DNA of 64,000 nucleotides. It comes from Nocardiopsis sp. CNT312 (GTDB lineage Bacteria > Actinomycetota > Actinomycetes > Streptosporangiales > Streptosporangiaceae). The stretch spans positions 168,418 to 232,417 of the forward strand of contig NZ_KI911537.1 in the NCBI RefSeq assembly GCF_000515115.1, in the 5' to 3' direction. Positions 1 through 8,053 of the stretch are shown here, piece after piece. Position numbers and translations under genes: made by a program. The notes beneath the pieces were generated by a model that ran no database searches, had not been told where the DNA came from, and was given only the letters and a program-made list of their open reading frames with translations. Each line of letters starts with the position of its first letter. Within the stretch, counting starts at the first letter, position 1.

Positions 1-624
1 CCCGGCGGGTTCGTCGTCAAGCCGCGCACCGGCCGGGGCAGCCGCGGTGTGGCGGTCGCCCACTCCCCCGAGGAGGTGTCGCGTGTACTCTCCGAGAGCG
101 GCTACGCGGCCGACGACCTCATCGTCCAGGAACGGATCGCCGGCCCCGAGTACACGGTGTCGGTGGTGGTGTGGCGCGACGGCGAGGTCCAGGCCGTGGT
201 GCCCAAGGAGGTCGTCCTGAAGGAGGGCGTCACCCGGTACGCGGTGACCCGGCGCGTCCCCGAGGTCGCCGCCGTCTGCCGTAGGGTGCAGCAAGCCCTG
301 CGCGCCGACGGCCCGTTCAACGTGCAACTGTGCCTGGACTCCGAGGGCCGTCCCCGGATCTTCGAGATCAACCCGCGCTTCTCCTCGACCACCGCGCTGA
401 CCGGCGCTTCCGGGGTCGACGAGGTGGCCGGGCTGCTGCGCCAGGCGCTGCACGGCGGCCCCCGGCTGACCGACGACTGGCACGAGGGCGTGGCCCTGGT
501 CCGGCGGTGGGCGGACGAGTTCATCAGCGAGGAGGAGTTCACCTCCCACGGCCTGTCCCCCGCCCCCGCGGGCACCTCCCCCATCACCGCGGCGGACGCC
601 GCCGTCCGGGCGGGGATCCAATGA
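1..624 (+). CDS. ATP-grasp domain protein (5' end outside window)
   Basis: The reading frame is open from base 1, so the N-terminus lies upstream of the window; 207 codons and the stop are visible. The visible part is the C-terminal half of an ATP-grasp fold: a VVKPRTGRGSRGV nucleotide-binding segment at the very start, an acidic substrate/metal segment (IAGPEYTVSVVV), and FEINPRFSSTT, which carries the Glu and Asn that bind Mg in CarB/PylC-like ligases. The family joins a carboxylate to an amine or thiol with ATP; the substrate cannot be read from this fragment. The stop codon overlaps the start of the phosphatase-like gene by ATGA, so the two are translationally coupled and probably act together, perhaps in cell-surface or secondary metabolism. 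Confidence 0.8.
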   Translation, partial: PGGFVVKPRTGRGSRGVAVAHSPEEVSRVLSESGYAADDLIVQERIAGPEYTVSVVVWRDGEVQAVVPKEVVLKEGVTRYAVTRRVPEVAAVCRRVQQALRADGPFNVQLCLDSEGRPRIFEINPRFSSTTALTGASGVDEVAGLLRQALHGGPRLTDDWHEGVALVRRWADEFISEEEFTSHGLSPAPAGTSPITAADAAVRAGIQ

Positions 625-1409
625 GCACACCCGAGGACCTGCCCGGCGCGATGGCCGCCGCCGTCCGCGAGGTCGGTGCCCTGCTGCGGCGGTGGCGCTC
701 GGACGCCGCCGCGCGCGAGGGCGTGTGGGAGGGCGGCCAGTTCAAGGCGCGGGCCGACTCCCTGGCCCACCGGGCGCTCGCCGAGCGCCTGACCGCGATC
801 GACGCGGCGGTCTCCGTGGTCAGCGAGGAGGACCCGGAGTCGCTGGAGCGGGAGCGGCCCTCACGCTACTGGCTGATCGACCCCATCGACGGGACCGCCA
901 GTTACGCGCACGGCTTCCCGGGCTACGTCACCCAGGCCGCCCTGGTCACCGACGGCCGACCGGAGGCGGCGGCGGTCTACGCCCCCGAGACCGACGAGCT
1001 GTACACGGCCGTGCGGGGCAAGGGCGCACTGCGCAACGCGCGGCCCCTTCCGGTGTGCGATCCCGCGCCACCCGGAGCGGGCGTGCTCACCGACAACACC
1101 CCCGAACCGCACGGGATCGCCCGCGAGGTCTATGAGCACTTCGGCTACCGGGGCTATCTGGAAAGCGGGAGCATCTCCCTGAAGCTGTGCCGCGTCGCCG
1201 AGGGCACGGCCCACCTGTTCGTCAAGGACGTGCCGGTGCGCGACTGGGACGTGGCCGCCCCGGCACTGCTCCTGGAGGAGGTGGGGGGCCTGCTCACCCG
1301 CCTGGACGGCACCGGTTTCCCCTACCGGGGAGGCTACGAGCACACCGGGCTGATCGGTGCGGCCGACCCGGCCACCGGCCGGGCGGTCGCCGCCTGGCTC
1401 TTCGGGTAG
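621..1409 (+). CDS. Inositol monophosphatase family protein
   Basis: A 262-aa protein starting at ATG 621, inside the ATGA overlap with the upstream ATP-grasp gene. It has the two metal-binding signatures of the IMPase/FBPase/CysQ superfamily: DPIDGT at residues 87-92, preceded by the acidic SEEDPE segment, and WDVAAPALLLEEVGG near residues 210-224. These residues bind Mg and position a phosphate monoester for hydrolysis. Length is normal for the family. The substrate could be inositol-1-phosphate, 3'-phosphoadenosine-5'-phosphate or a sugar phosphate. Tight coupling to an ATP-grasp ligase suggests a dedicated pathway rather than general inositol metabolism. It converges with the DUF3145 gene, with about 24 bases between the stops. 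Confidence 0.85.
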   Translation: MSTPEDLPGAMAAAVREVGALLRRWRSDAAAREGVWEGGQFKARADSLAHRALAERLTAIDAAVSVVSEEDPESLERERPSRYWLIDPIDGTASYAHGFPGYVTQAALVTDGRPEAAAVYAPETDELYTAVRGKGALRNARPLPVCDPAPPGAGVLTDNTPEPHGIAREVYEHFGYRGYLESGSISLKLCRVAEGTAHLFVKDVPVRDWDVAAPALLLEEVGGLLTRLDGTGFPYRGGYEHTGLIGAADPATGRAVAAWLFG

Positions 1410-1433
1410 GGCCCGTTGCTCCGAGGGCGGCGG

Positions 1434-1928
1434 TCAGCCAGCGGCGTGCAGCCAGCGGACGGGGGCGCCGTCGCCCGCATACCGGAACGGCTCCAGCTCC
1501 TCGTCCCAGGAGCGGCCGGTGAGGAGTTCGACCTCCGAGGCCAGGTCCGTACCGCCGGCAGCCGCGCGCGCCACTGCGGCGCGCAGGCGCCCCTCGGGGA
1601 CGAGTACCTCGCCCGCGGCGCTGGTGATGGCGGTGAAGATGCCCAGGGACGGGGTGTAGCTGTAGCGCGCCCCGTCGCATCCGGGTGAGGCCTCCTCGGT
1701 CACCTCGAAGCGCAGGCGCTGCCACGAGTTCAGCGCCGAGGCCATCTCCCCGGCGGTGCCCGGCCTGCCCTGCCAGTTCAGCTCGGCGCGGTGGTGGCCG
1801 GGGGCCGCCGGCTGGGCGACCCAGTCGAGTTTCACGGGTACTCCAACGACACCCGCGACCGCCCACTCGACATGCGGGCACAGCGCCGCGGGCGCTGAGT
1901 GGACGTACAAGACGCCACGAGCGGACAC
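1434..1928 (-). CDS. DUF3145 family protein
   Basis: A 164-aa protein beginning VSARGVLYVHSAP at GTG 1928, chosen because AGGAGG lies four bases upstream; a longer open frame to 2042 lacks family similarity. The sequence matches my recollection of the actinobacterial DUF3145 family almost throughout: CPHVEWAVAGV near the N-terminus, SWQRLRFEVTEE in the middle and the terminal DDELEPFRYAG-like motif (here DEELEPFRYAGDGAPVRWLH). The function is not known. There is no signal peptide or membrane segment, so it should be cytoplasmic. The gene is divergent from the small sigma factor, with about 216 bases between the starts. Confidence 0.88.
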   Translation of the reverse strand: MSARGVLYVHSAPAALCPHVEWAVAGVVGVPVKLDWVAQPAAPGHHRAELNWQGRPGTAGEMASALNSWQRLRFEVTEEASPGCDGARYSYTPSLGIFTAITSAAGEVLVPEGRLRAAVARAAAGGTDLASEVELLTGRSWDEELEPFRYAGDGAPVRWLHAAG

Positions 1929-2144
1929 CGAACCTCCTGATACGAACGAGTGCGCTTCCCCGACGCTCTCGTACCACGAGAAGGTTGCAGACCCGCCTGG
2001 ATACCTTCGGCCATTGTGCCCTAAAGGCACCCCGGTGACCACTGGTCACACCGCTTTGTGCAGTGTTTCCGCCATATTCGAGACGTCCAGAGACTAGCGT
2101 GGTCCCGGAACGGACAGGAAGTCCGATCATAGTGGGGGCCCGCG

Positions 2145-2804
2145 GTGCCAGACCAGTCATACGAGGAAGCGAACAGCCCTTCTCCCTCACGGAGAACCGT
2201 ACTTTCCCGCATGCCCCGAGGTGGGACCGGCTCCCGGTTTCCGGTTCCACCAGGGTCGCCGACACCTCCCGCCGAGCTCTCCGACAGCGACCTCGTCCAC
2301 GGTGCGCGCCGCGGCGACCCCCGCGCCTGGGAGGGCATCGTCGACCGCCACCTGCCCATGGTGAACGCGATCGCCCGTTCCCACCGCCTGTCGGCCGCCG
2401 ACCGCGAGGACGCCGTCCAGACGGTCTGGCTCACCCTCAACCAGCAACTGCCCCGGCTGCGCTCACCCGAGAGCCTCCGCTCCTGGCTCCGCCGCGTCAC
2501 CAACGACGTGTGCGGCCGACAGCGCAGGCAGGCGGCCCGCCACAGCCCCGTCGACCCCCACTCGCTCTCTCTCGCGGACCCCGGCCGCCTCCCCGACCCC
2601 GAGAGCCACGTCCTGGACCGGGAGGAACGCGAGGAACTGCACCGGGCGGTCGGGCGCCTGACCGACCCGCGCGACCGGAGCGCCGCCCTGGACTATCTCG
2701 GCCTCTCCCACAGCGGCCGGGACGGCCCCACCTCGGCCACGGCCGCCAACCAAAGGCGCCGTATGATCCGCCGACTCCGCCGCATCCTTGAGGAGAGCCC
2801 GTGA
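2145..2804 (+). CDS. Divergent sigma-70 family (ECF-like) sigma factor
   Basis: A 219-aa protein starting at GTG 2145. After a roughly 45-residue polar, Ser/Pro-rich leader, residues about 47-125 match sigma region 2: SDSDLVHGARRGDPRAWEGIVDRH, then DREDAVQTVWLTL and a SLRSWLRRVTNDVCGRQRR basic helix. Region 4 is short and unusual: the usual LPERxRxVLxLRYxxGLSYxEIA pattern is reduced to DPRDRSAALDYLGLSHSGRDGPTSATAANQ, followed by RRRMIRRLRRIL, so promoter recognition at -35 may differ from ordinary ECF factors. No anti-sigma factor is adjacent. The next gene overlaps by GTGA, and a CHAT-domain gene follows. Sigma-small protein-CHAT trios are known to me from actinomycete genomes but their targets are not. 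Confidence 0.8.
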   Translation: MPDQSYEEANSPSPSRRTVLSRMPRGGTGSRFPVPPGSPTPPAELSDSDLVHGARRGDPRAWEGIVDRHLPMVNAIARSHRLSAADREDAVQTVWLTLNQQLPRLRSPESLRSWLRRVTNDVCGRQRRQAARHSPVDPHSLSLADPGRLPDPESHVLDREEREELHRAVGRLTDPRDRSAALDYLGLSHSGRDGPTSATAANQRRRMIRRLRRILEESP

Positions 2805-3211
2805 GCGGACGCGACGACGGTGCGATGGCCGGGCGCGCCGCCGCGCTGGCCGCCTTCGACCGCCGCGACGACAGAGCCGACCTGGCCGTGCTGACCGCCG
2901 AGGCCGCGCCCGCGGCGGAACCCTCGCGCGACCCCGGCGACGGACACCGCACGACCCTGCGGTTCGACCGCGACGGGCTGTCCCTGGACCTGCGGGTCCG
3001 CGCGCAAGGACCGCACCGCTCCCTCTCCGGTCTGGTCGGCGGAGACTTCACACACGCCGGGCTGGAGGTACGCCGACCCGGTTCCGTGGTGCGTGTGCGG
3101 GTGGGGGCCGACGGCACCTTCTCCGTGGAGGGCCTGGAGCGCGGTCCGCTCAGCATCGCGGTGCAACGGACGGGCCGCCGCCCCGTGGTGACGGGGTGGT
3201 TCACGGTCTGA
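2801..3211 (+). CDS. Small beta-rich protein of the sigma/CHAT cluster
   Basis: A 136-aa protein whose GTG start overlaps the sigma-factor stop (GTGA), so translation is coupled. The N-terminal 35 residues are Ala/Arg-rich (AGRAAALAAFDRRDDRADLAVL). The C-terminal 85 residues form alternating beta-type segments: TTLRFDRDGLSLDLRVRAQG, GLEVRRPGSVVRVRVGADGTFSVEGLERGPLSIAVQR, ending VTGWFTV. This looks like a carboxypeptidase-regulatory-like/transthyretin-type beta sandwich; that assignment rests on pattern only. No signal peptide or Cys residues. It could be the substrate, inhibitor or sensor of the CHAT protein encoded 227 bases downstream; sequence alone does not decide. Confidence 0.75.
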   Translation: MSGRDDGAMAGRAAALAAFDRRDDRADLAVLTAEAAPAAEPSRDPGDGHRTTLRFDRDGLSLDLRVRAQGPHRSLSGLVGGDFTHAGLEVRRPGSVVRVRVGADGTFSVEGLERGPLSIAVQRTGRRPVVTGWFTV

Positions 3212-3438
3212 CACGGCGCCGACCGATGGAACCTTCCCAACGGTCACAGAACGGGTCGGCCCCAACCCCGGGTTCGGTCGGCACGGGAACCCGCCACCGG
3301 ACACCCTTCTTCGCCCGCTTTCATCCGCCTTTCTCCCCCGAAGGTGCGAGCGGACCGGTGCCGGGCACTGCCGTCAGCACGCCCGCACTGTTATCACTGG
3401 TCTGGCGAAACCGAGCCCCCGACGAGAGGCGGCCGTAG

Positions 3439-5502
3439 GTGTCCTCCCAGTTGCGCAGCGCCCCCTTGCGGACCGGACCCGTGCACAGCGCGGCCCCACG
3501 GTCCGGCCACCGGATGCTGTCACAGGTCAGACACGGCGTCCTCCTGGCTCGCGCCGGACGGTTCGAGACCACCGCCGACCTGCTCGACGACATCCGCCAC
3601 CGCATGCGCGGCCATCCCGTCGCCGAGGCGGCCCCGGTCCTTCCCGGGGTCCTGGCCAACCTCGGGCTGGCGCAGACGATGTGCGGCCGCTTCCCCCAGG
3701 CCGAGGACCACCTGGCCCGGGCCCACGCCCTCACCCGTGAGCGCGGACTGCGCATGCTGGGCCTGGTCACCCGGCAGAACCGTGGCTGCCTCGCCCTGTA
3801 CCGGGGCGATGCGCCCACCGCGATCGACACCTTCCTCGGACTCCTGCCCCATCTGCCGGCCGGGCGCCGGGAGGCCCTGCACGTGGACCTGGCCGAGGCG
3901 TTCCTGGCGGAGGGGCTCGTGGAGGAGGCCGCGACGGCCCTCGACGACGGCCCTCGCACGGAACCGGGCTCGGCCACGGCCGGCGCCCTCCTGGTGGAGG
4001 CCAAACTGCGCCTGCTGGAGGGGGACCGCGCACGTACGGCCGAACTGACCCGCCAGGTCCGGGCCGTGTTCGGCCCCGGCTCGCTGTGGTACCGGCTTGC
4101 GGCCAGGCTCGAACACCTCGCCCTGCGCCCGGCCCGGCAGCGGACCCCGGCCGCCCGGGCCCGGGACCGCCTCGCAGTGCGCCTCCCGCTCGCCGCCCCC
4201 GCACCCGAGGCGCCCACCCCCGCCCACCGCGCCCTGGACGCCCTGGAGCGCGGTGCGCGCAGGGCCCCGGGCCCCTGGCTGGACGGGGCCGCTCACGATC
4301 CCCACGTGGTCCGTGCCGGTCTGGAGGGCTCCCTGGCGTCGGGGCGCCCCCGTGACGCACTGGAATGGGCGGAACTGACCCGCACATGGGCGCGGGGACA
4401 CCTGCCCGGACCGCACGAACCCGCCACTCCCGCGCTCTCCGCGCTAGCGGGCGACTACCGCGCCGGGCTAGCCGGGGGCCGGGGGCCGGGCAGCGCATCC
4501 CGCGCCCTGGCCTGGGAGGCGGCCCGGTGGCGCGCCTGGCACGCGGAGGGAAGGCACCCGGACCCGGTGCCGCGGGACCGGATCTGCGACAGGCTCCTGG
4601 ACCGCTTGGGGCCGGACCGGGGGTTCGTGCACTTCACCGCCGCCGACGGCACCGCCGTGGCACTGGTCGCGGCCGGGGGACGGGTCCACTCCCGCCCCTT
4701 GGGGCCGCTCACCGGTGCCGTCCGGGCGATCGCCCGGCTGGTCCACGTCCTCGCCGGGGACCGCGCAGGGTCCCCGCGGGTCCGCGCTGCGGCGGCCGAG
4801 GCCGCCCGGATCCTGCTGGGCCCCGTCCTGCCGCTGGTGGGCGACCGGCCGCTCGCGGTGGCCGCGGAGCCGTGTTTCGGTGATCCCCCGTGGGGGATGC
4901 TGCCCGCCCTGCGCGGGCGGCCCGTCCACCTCGTGTCCACGGCGCGCTCCTGGGTGGAGCGCGCCGACGCCCCCGACACGCCCGTCGGCCGGACGCTACT
5001 GGTGGCCGCCCCGGAACCGGAGGGGGCCCGGCGCGAGGTCGCCGCACTCGCACGCCTGTACCCCGGCGCGCGGGTGCTCAGCGGCGGGCAGGCGCGATGG
5101 GGCCGCGTGCTGGAGGAGGCCGCCGAGGCCGACTCGGTACACCTGGCCGGGCACGGCCACGTGCCGCGCCGCGCCCCCATGCTCGCCTCGGTCGGGCTGG
5201 GCGAAGAGCCCCTGCTCGCCCGCGACCTGGCCGGGCTCACCCGGGCGCCCTCATTGGTGACGCTCTCCGCGTGCTGGACGGGGCAGGGGTTCACCGCCGT
5301 GACCGGGGCACCGTCGGGCTTCGTGGGCGCACTGCACGCCCGGGGTGTGCGCACGGTGGTCGCCAGCCCCGTCCCGGTGGGGGACGCCGCGGTCGAGGCG
5401 GCCATGGTCCGGTTCCACCGCACGCTCGTCAGCGGGGTCCCGGTGGCCGAGGCGGTGGCCCTCCACCTCGGCCCGGTCGGCTTCTGCTGTTTCGGTGCCT
5501 GA
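3439..5502 (+). CDS. TPR-CHAT domain protease-like protein
   Basis: A 687-aa protein starting at GTG 3439 behind GAGAGGCGG. Residues about 25-240 are helical TPR-like repeats (RHGVLLARAGRFETTADLLDD, NLGLAQTMCGRFPQAEDHLARA). The C-terminal third is a CHAT domain (caspase/separase-like cysteine peptidase): HLAGHGH at 568-574 gives the catalytic His572, and LSACWTG gives Cys612. Both are intact, so the peptidase is probably active. The preceding PWGMLPALRGRPVHLVSTA segment is typical of CHAT proteins. The protein lies in the same direction as the sigma factor and beta protein, separated by 227 bases that could hold its own promoter. Its stop is four bases from the convergent MBL gene. The TPR part probably senses a partner that releases proteolysis; the target is unknown. 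Confidence 0.88.
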   Translation: MSSQLRSAPLRTGPVHSAAPRSGHRMLSQVRHGVLLARAGRFETTADLLDDIRHRMRGHPVAEAAPVLPGVLANLGLAQTMCGRFPQAEDHLARAHALTRERGLRMLGLVTRQNRGCLALYRGDAPTAIDTFLGLLPHLPAGRREALHVDLAEAFLAEGLVEEAATALDDGPRTEPGSATAGALLVEAKLRLLEGDRARTAELTRQVRAVFGPGSLWYRLAARLEHLALRPARQRTPAARARDRLAVRLPLAAPAPEAPTPAHRALDALERGARRAPGPWLDGAAHDPHVVRAGLEGSLASGRPRDALEWAELTRTWARGHLPGPHEPATPALSALAGDYRAGLAGGRGPGSASRALAWEAARWRAWHAEGRHPDPVPRDRICDRLLDRLGPDRGFVHFTAADGTAVALVAAGGRVHSRPLGPLTGAVRAIARLVHVLAGDRAGSPRVRAAAAEAARILLGPVLPLVGDRPLAVAAEPCFGDPPWGMLPALRGRPVHLVSTARSWVERADAPDTPVGRTLLVAAPEPEGARREVAALARLYPGARVLSGGQARWGRVLEEAAEADSVHLAGHGHVPRRAPMLASVGLGEEPLLARDLAGLTRAPSLVTLSACWTGQGFTAVTGAPSGFVGALHARGVRTVVASPVPVGDAAVEAAMVRFHRTLVSGVPVAEAVALHLGPVGFCCFGA

Positions 5503-5506
5503 GCGG

Positions 5507-6160
5507 CTACCAGCCGCGCTCGCGCCACTCCGGCAGGCTCGGGCGCTCCGCAGCCAGCGTGGTGTCGGCTCCGTGGCCTGGGTAGATCCAGGTGTCGTCG
5601 CCCAGCGCGCCGAACACGCGCTCGGACACGTCGGCGAGCAGGGAGCGGAAGTCCTCGTCGGACCAGGTGCGGCCGACCCCGCCGGGGAAGAGGCTGTCTC
5701 CGGTGAACAGGTGGGTGTGCCCGTCGGGGTCGTCGTAGCGCAGCGCGATGGATCCGGGGGTGTGGCCGCGCAGGTGGACCACGGTCAGGACGCTCTCCCC
5801 CACGGGGATGCGCCCGCCGTGCTCGACGGGCTCGTCCACAGAGACGGGGAGTTCCGCTCCGTCGGCGGGGTGGGCGACCGTGCGCGCCCCGGTCTGGCCG
5901 ACGACCTCGGCCAGGGCCTGCCAGTGGTCCCGGTGGCGGTGGGTGGTGACCACGCGGGCCAGCCCGCGCTCACCGATGAGTTCGAGGATGCGGTCGGGCT
6001 CAGCGGCCGCGTCGATCAGCACACCCTCCCCCGTGGCCCGGCAGCGCAGCAGGTAGGCATTGTTGTCCATGGGGCCCACGGCCAGTTTGGCGATCGTCAG
6101 ATGCGGAAGTTGGCGCAGGTCGGCGGGGCCACCGACCCTGGTATCTCCGGAGTAGCTCAC
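5507..6160 (-). CDS. MBL-fold metallo-hydrolase (glyoxalase II-like)
   Basis: A 217-aa protein using GTG 6160 (VSYSGDTRVGG), which sits behind a G-rich stretch; the frame is open to 6199 but the extra residues look non-homologous. It carries the metallo-beta-lactamase ligand set: THRHRDHWQAL (HxHxDH with an Arg in the second position), GHTPGS with the single His, FTGDSLFPGGVGRTW with the bridging Asp, and YPGHGADTTLAAE with the last His. The TGDSLFPGG and PGHG pattern is that of the hydroxyacylglutathione-hydrolase-like branch, which hydrolyses thioesters in the cytoplasm. The gene lies downstream of the enoyl-CoA hydratase on the same strand but a terminator-like hairpin separates them. Confidence 0.87.
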   Translation of the reverse strand: MSYSGDTRVGGPADLRQLPHLTIAKLAVGPMDNNAYLLRCRATGEGVLIDAAAEPDRILELIGERGLARVVTTHRHRDHWQALAEVVGQTGARTVAHPADGAELPVSVDEPVEHGGRIPVGESVLTVVHLRGHTPGSIALRYDDPDGHTHLFTGDSLFPGGVGRTWSDEDFRSLLADVSERVFGALGDDTWIYPGHGADTTLAAERPSLPEWRERGW

Positions 6161-6235
6161 CCCCCCATTGTGGCGTGTCGCCGAAAGGTGCGCGAACACA
6201 CGCCGAGCACCGGGGAAAGGGGGGTCGGGGAAGAG

Positions 6236-6280
6236 GAAGGGCCGCGGCCGGAGGCCGTCCCTTGCGGGCGGTGTGGATCC
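6236..6280. repeat. Dispersed intergenic element, copy A
   Basis: The stretch around 6257-6273 (GTCCCTTGCGGGCGGTG) is shared, with one mismatch, with an intergenic element at 51699-51714 and, less closely, with the tandem units at 34917-35124. All copies lie between genes and follow a GC-rich left part (CCGCGGCCGG here). It may form a small hairpin in RNA. Function unknown. Confidence 0.4.
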
Positions 6281-6299
6281 GACATCGGGTGGTGTGATG

Positions 6300-6323
6300 T
6301 TCCCGGGAGAACGTCTCCGGGAA
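6300..6323 (-). terminator. Terminator-like hairpin after the enoyl-CoA hydratase gene
   Basis: Arms TTCCCGG(G)AGA and TCTCCGGGAA pair over ten bases with one bulged G and a three-base loop. The hairpin lies about 20 bases past the hydratase stop and before the MBL gene on the same strand. No T-tract follows, as is usual in high-GC actinomycetes. Confidence 0.55.
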
Positions 6324-6343
6324 CACCGGACCCTTGCCCGCGG

Positions 6344-7165
6344 TCAGGGCACCCAGCGGGGCTGGCGCTTGTCGAAGAAGGCGGCACGGCCCTCCTCGGC
6401 GTCGGCGCTCGCGAAGAACTCCGCCGACAGCTCCCCCATCCGGCCGAGCGCCTCCGACCGCTGTTCGGGCCCGGCGATCGCACCGGCCCCCAGCTCCCCC
6501 AGGAGTTCCTTGGTCCGCGACAGCGCGCGCGGGGCCGCCCCCCGCAGCCCTTCGAGGACCGCGTCCAGCGCGTGCGCCATCTCCCGGTCCGGGACTGCCT
6601 GCGTGATCAGCCCGGACTTGGCGGCGGCGGTGGCGTCGAACAGTTCCCCGGTGAGGAAGTAGCGGCTGAGCTGGCGCGAGTGCATCCTCGCGGCCACGGG
6701 AACGGAGATGATCGCGGGGACCAGGCCCAGACGCACCTCGGTGAAGGCGAACGTGGCGCTCTTGGGTGCCAGGGCGATGTCGGCGGCGGCCACCAGGCCG
6801 ATCCCGCCGGCGCGGGCGGCCCCGTTGAGGGCGACGACGACGGGCTTGGGGGCGCCCATGATCTGCTCGAAGAGCTCGGGCATCCCCGGTGCCGGTGCCA
6901 CCGGCTCCCCCCGCAGGGCCGCCCCCGCCTCCTTCAAGTCCGCGCCTGCGCAGAAGACCGACCCGGTTCCGGTGAGGACCACACCGCGGACGCTGTCGTC
7001 GGCCATGGCCTGGGCCAGGGCCTCGGACAGCTGCGAGCGCAGCCGCGCCGACAGGGCGTTGCGGTTGCCTGGGGAGTCGAGGGTGACCGTGGCTATGCCG
7101 CGGTCGACGGCCAGACGTACCAGGGGCGTGTCGACCGTGGGGACCGGCGACGTGTGCTGCGTCAT
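6344..7165 (-). CDS. Enoyl-CoA hydratase/isomerase family protein
   Basis: A 273-aa protein starting at ATG 7165 (MTQHTSPVPTVDTPLVRLAVDRG), preceded by AAAGG. It has the crotonase fold signatures: VTLDSPGNRNALSARLRSQLSEAL, the first oxyanion-hole segment FCAGADLKE, and the second, ALNGAARAGGIGLVAAADIALA, followed by FAFTEVRLGLVPAIIS. The Glu of FTEVRLG matches one of the two catalytic Glu positions in hydratases. The usual substrate is a trans-2-enoyl-CoA in beta-oxidation, but crotonase relatives also process branched or aromatic acyl-CoAs. C-terminal KELLGELG and FFASADAEEGRAAFFDKRQPRW are typical of the family. Transcribed alone by appearance. Confidence 0.9.
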   Translation of the reverse strand: MTQHTSPVPTVDTPLVRLAVDRGIATVTLDSPGNRNALSARLRSQLSEALAQAMADDSVRGVVLTGTGSVFCAGADLKEAGAALRGEPVAPAPGMPELFEQIMGAPKPVVVALNGAARAGGIGLVAAADIALAPKSATFAFTEVRLGLVPAIISVPVAARMHSRQLSRYFLTGELFDATAAAKSGLITQAVPDREMAHALDAVLEGLRGAAPRALSRTKELLGELGAGAIAGPEQRSEALGRMGELSAEFFASADAEEGRAAFFDKRQPRWVP

Positions 7166-7384
7166 CGCAGTGAGGCCTTTCTCCGTGTGAACGCGCGCGT
7201 CCCGGGGGACGGCGGGCACGCGCCCGGTCGGCGGCGGGCACGTCTTCACGTGTAGCGGTGTACGTGGATCCGGTTCAACTCTAGAGGGCCGGATTGTTAA
7301 GGCACCACACCTGTTCACACCGCGTTCGTTAAGTCCCTGTCACGCCCGTGTTTCGTCGAACTCACCGGTGCCGTCGCCCCCGCG

Positions 7385-7981
7385 TCAGTACCGTGCGGTG
7401 ACCGCCGACAGAGCGTCGGCGAAGTGCATCATCGCCGCCACCGCGTCGGCGCCGTCGGCCGCCTCGCTCACCCGAAGCGTCAGGGGTTCGGCGGTGATCG
7501 CACCGGTGTACCCGTGGTCGAGTTCACAGGTCTCGTCGGCGCACGCCGCCGGTTCCAGGTCCACGTGCGCCACAGCGCCCCAGTTGGCAGACAGGTTCAC
7601 GCTCAGTACCAGCTCGCTGGGCAGGCCGCCCGGCGTGTACTGGGCCGGGTTGGGGACCACGCGGGTGAGGGCGACCGACTGGACGTTGTCGATCTGGATG
7701 CTGTCGGTCGTGGTCGAGGCGTGCGAGACACCGCCCGGCTCGGTGGGCGGGTGCTCGTCGGTGTGGCAGACCACCAGCCGCGTCTCGGTCAGCAGCATCA
7801 CGGTGATGTGCCGACGCATCTCCATGGCCGGGTCGAAGGTCGCCTCGTGGTGCACGATGAACGCCTTGACGCCCTCGCTTCCCAGGGTCGTGGCTACGGC
7901 GTCGATCACCAGCGCGGGATAGTACCCGCTGCGCTCGATCTCCAGCCGCCAGTCCGTGGACACGGCACGTGATTTCCTCAT
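7385..7981 (-). CDS. DUF5998 family protein
   Basis: A 198-aa protein from ATG 7981 (MRKSRAVSTDWRLEIERSGYYPALV); a GTG seven codons in (VSTDW) is an alternative. It matches the actinobacterial DUF5998 family: DWRLEIERSGYYPALVIDAV, FIVHHEATFDPAMEMRRHITVMLLT, RLVVCHTDEH, and a C-terminal EPAACADETCELDHGYTG. The two Cys in CADETCELDHGY could bind metal but this is a guess. No function is established. It follows the Pat-like gene on the same strand after 72 bases, an adjacency I associate with other actinomycetes, so the two may be co-transcribed. Confidence 0.85.
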   Translation of the reverse strand: MRKSRAVSTDWRLEIERSGYYPALVIDAVATTLGSEGVKAFIVHHEATFDPAMEMRRHITVMLLTETRLVVCHTDEHPPTEPGGVSHASTTTDSIQIDNVQSVALTRVVPNPAQYTPGGLPSELVLSVNLSANWGAVAHVDLEPAACADETCELDHGYTGAITAEPLTLRVSEAADGADAVAAMMHFADALSAVTARY

Positions 7982-8053
7982 ACCCCTATCCTGCCCTCTC
8001 CGTGCGGCACTCCGCGACCGGAAAGGCCGCGGCCGCCCGGCACCGCCCCCTGT

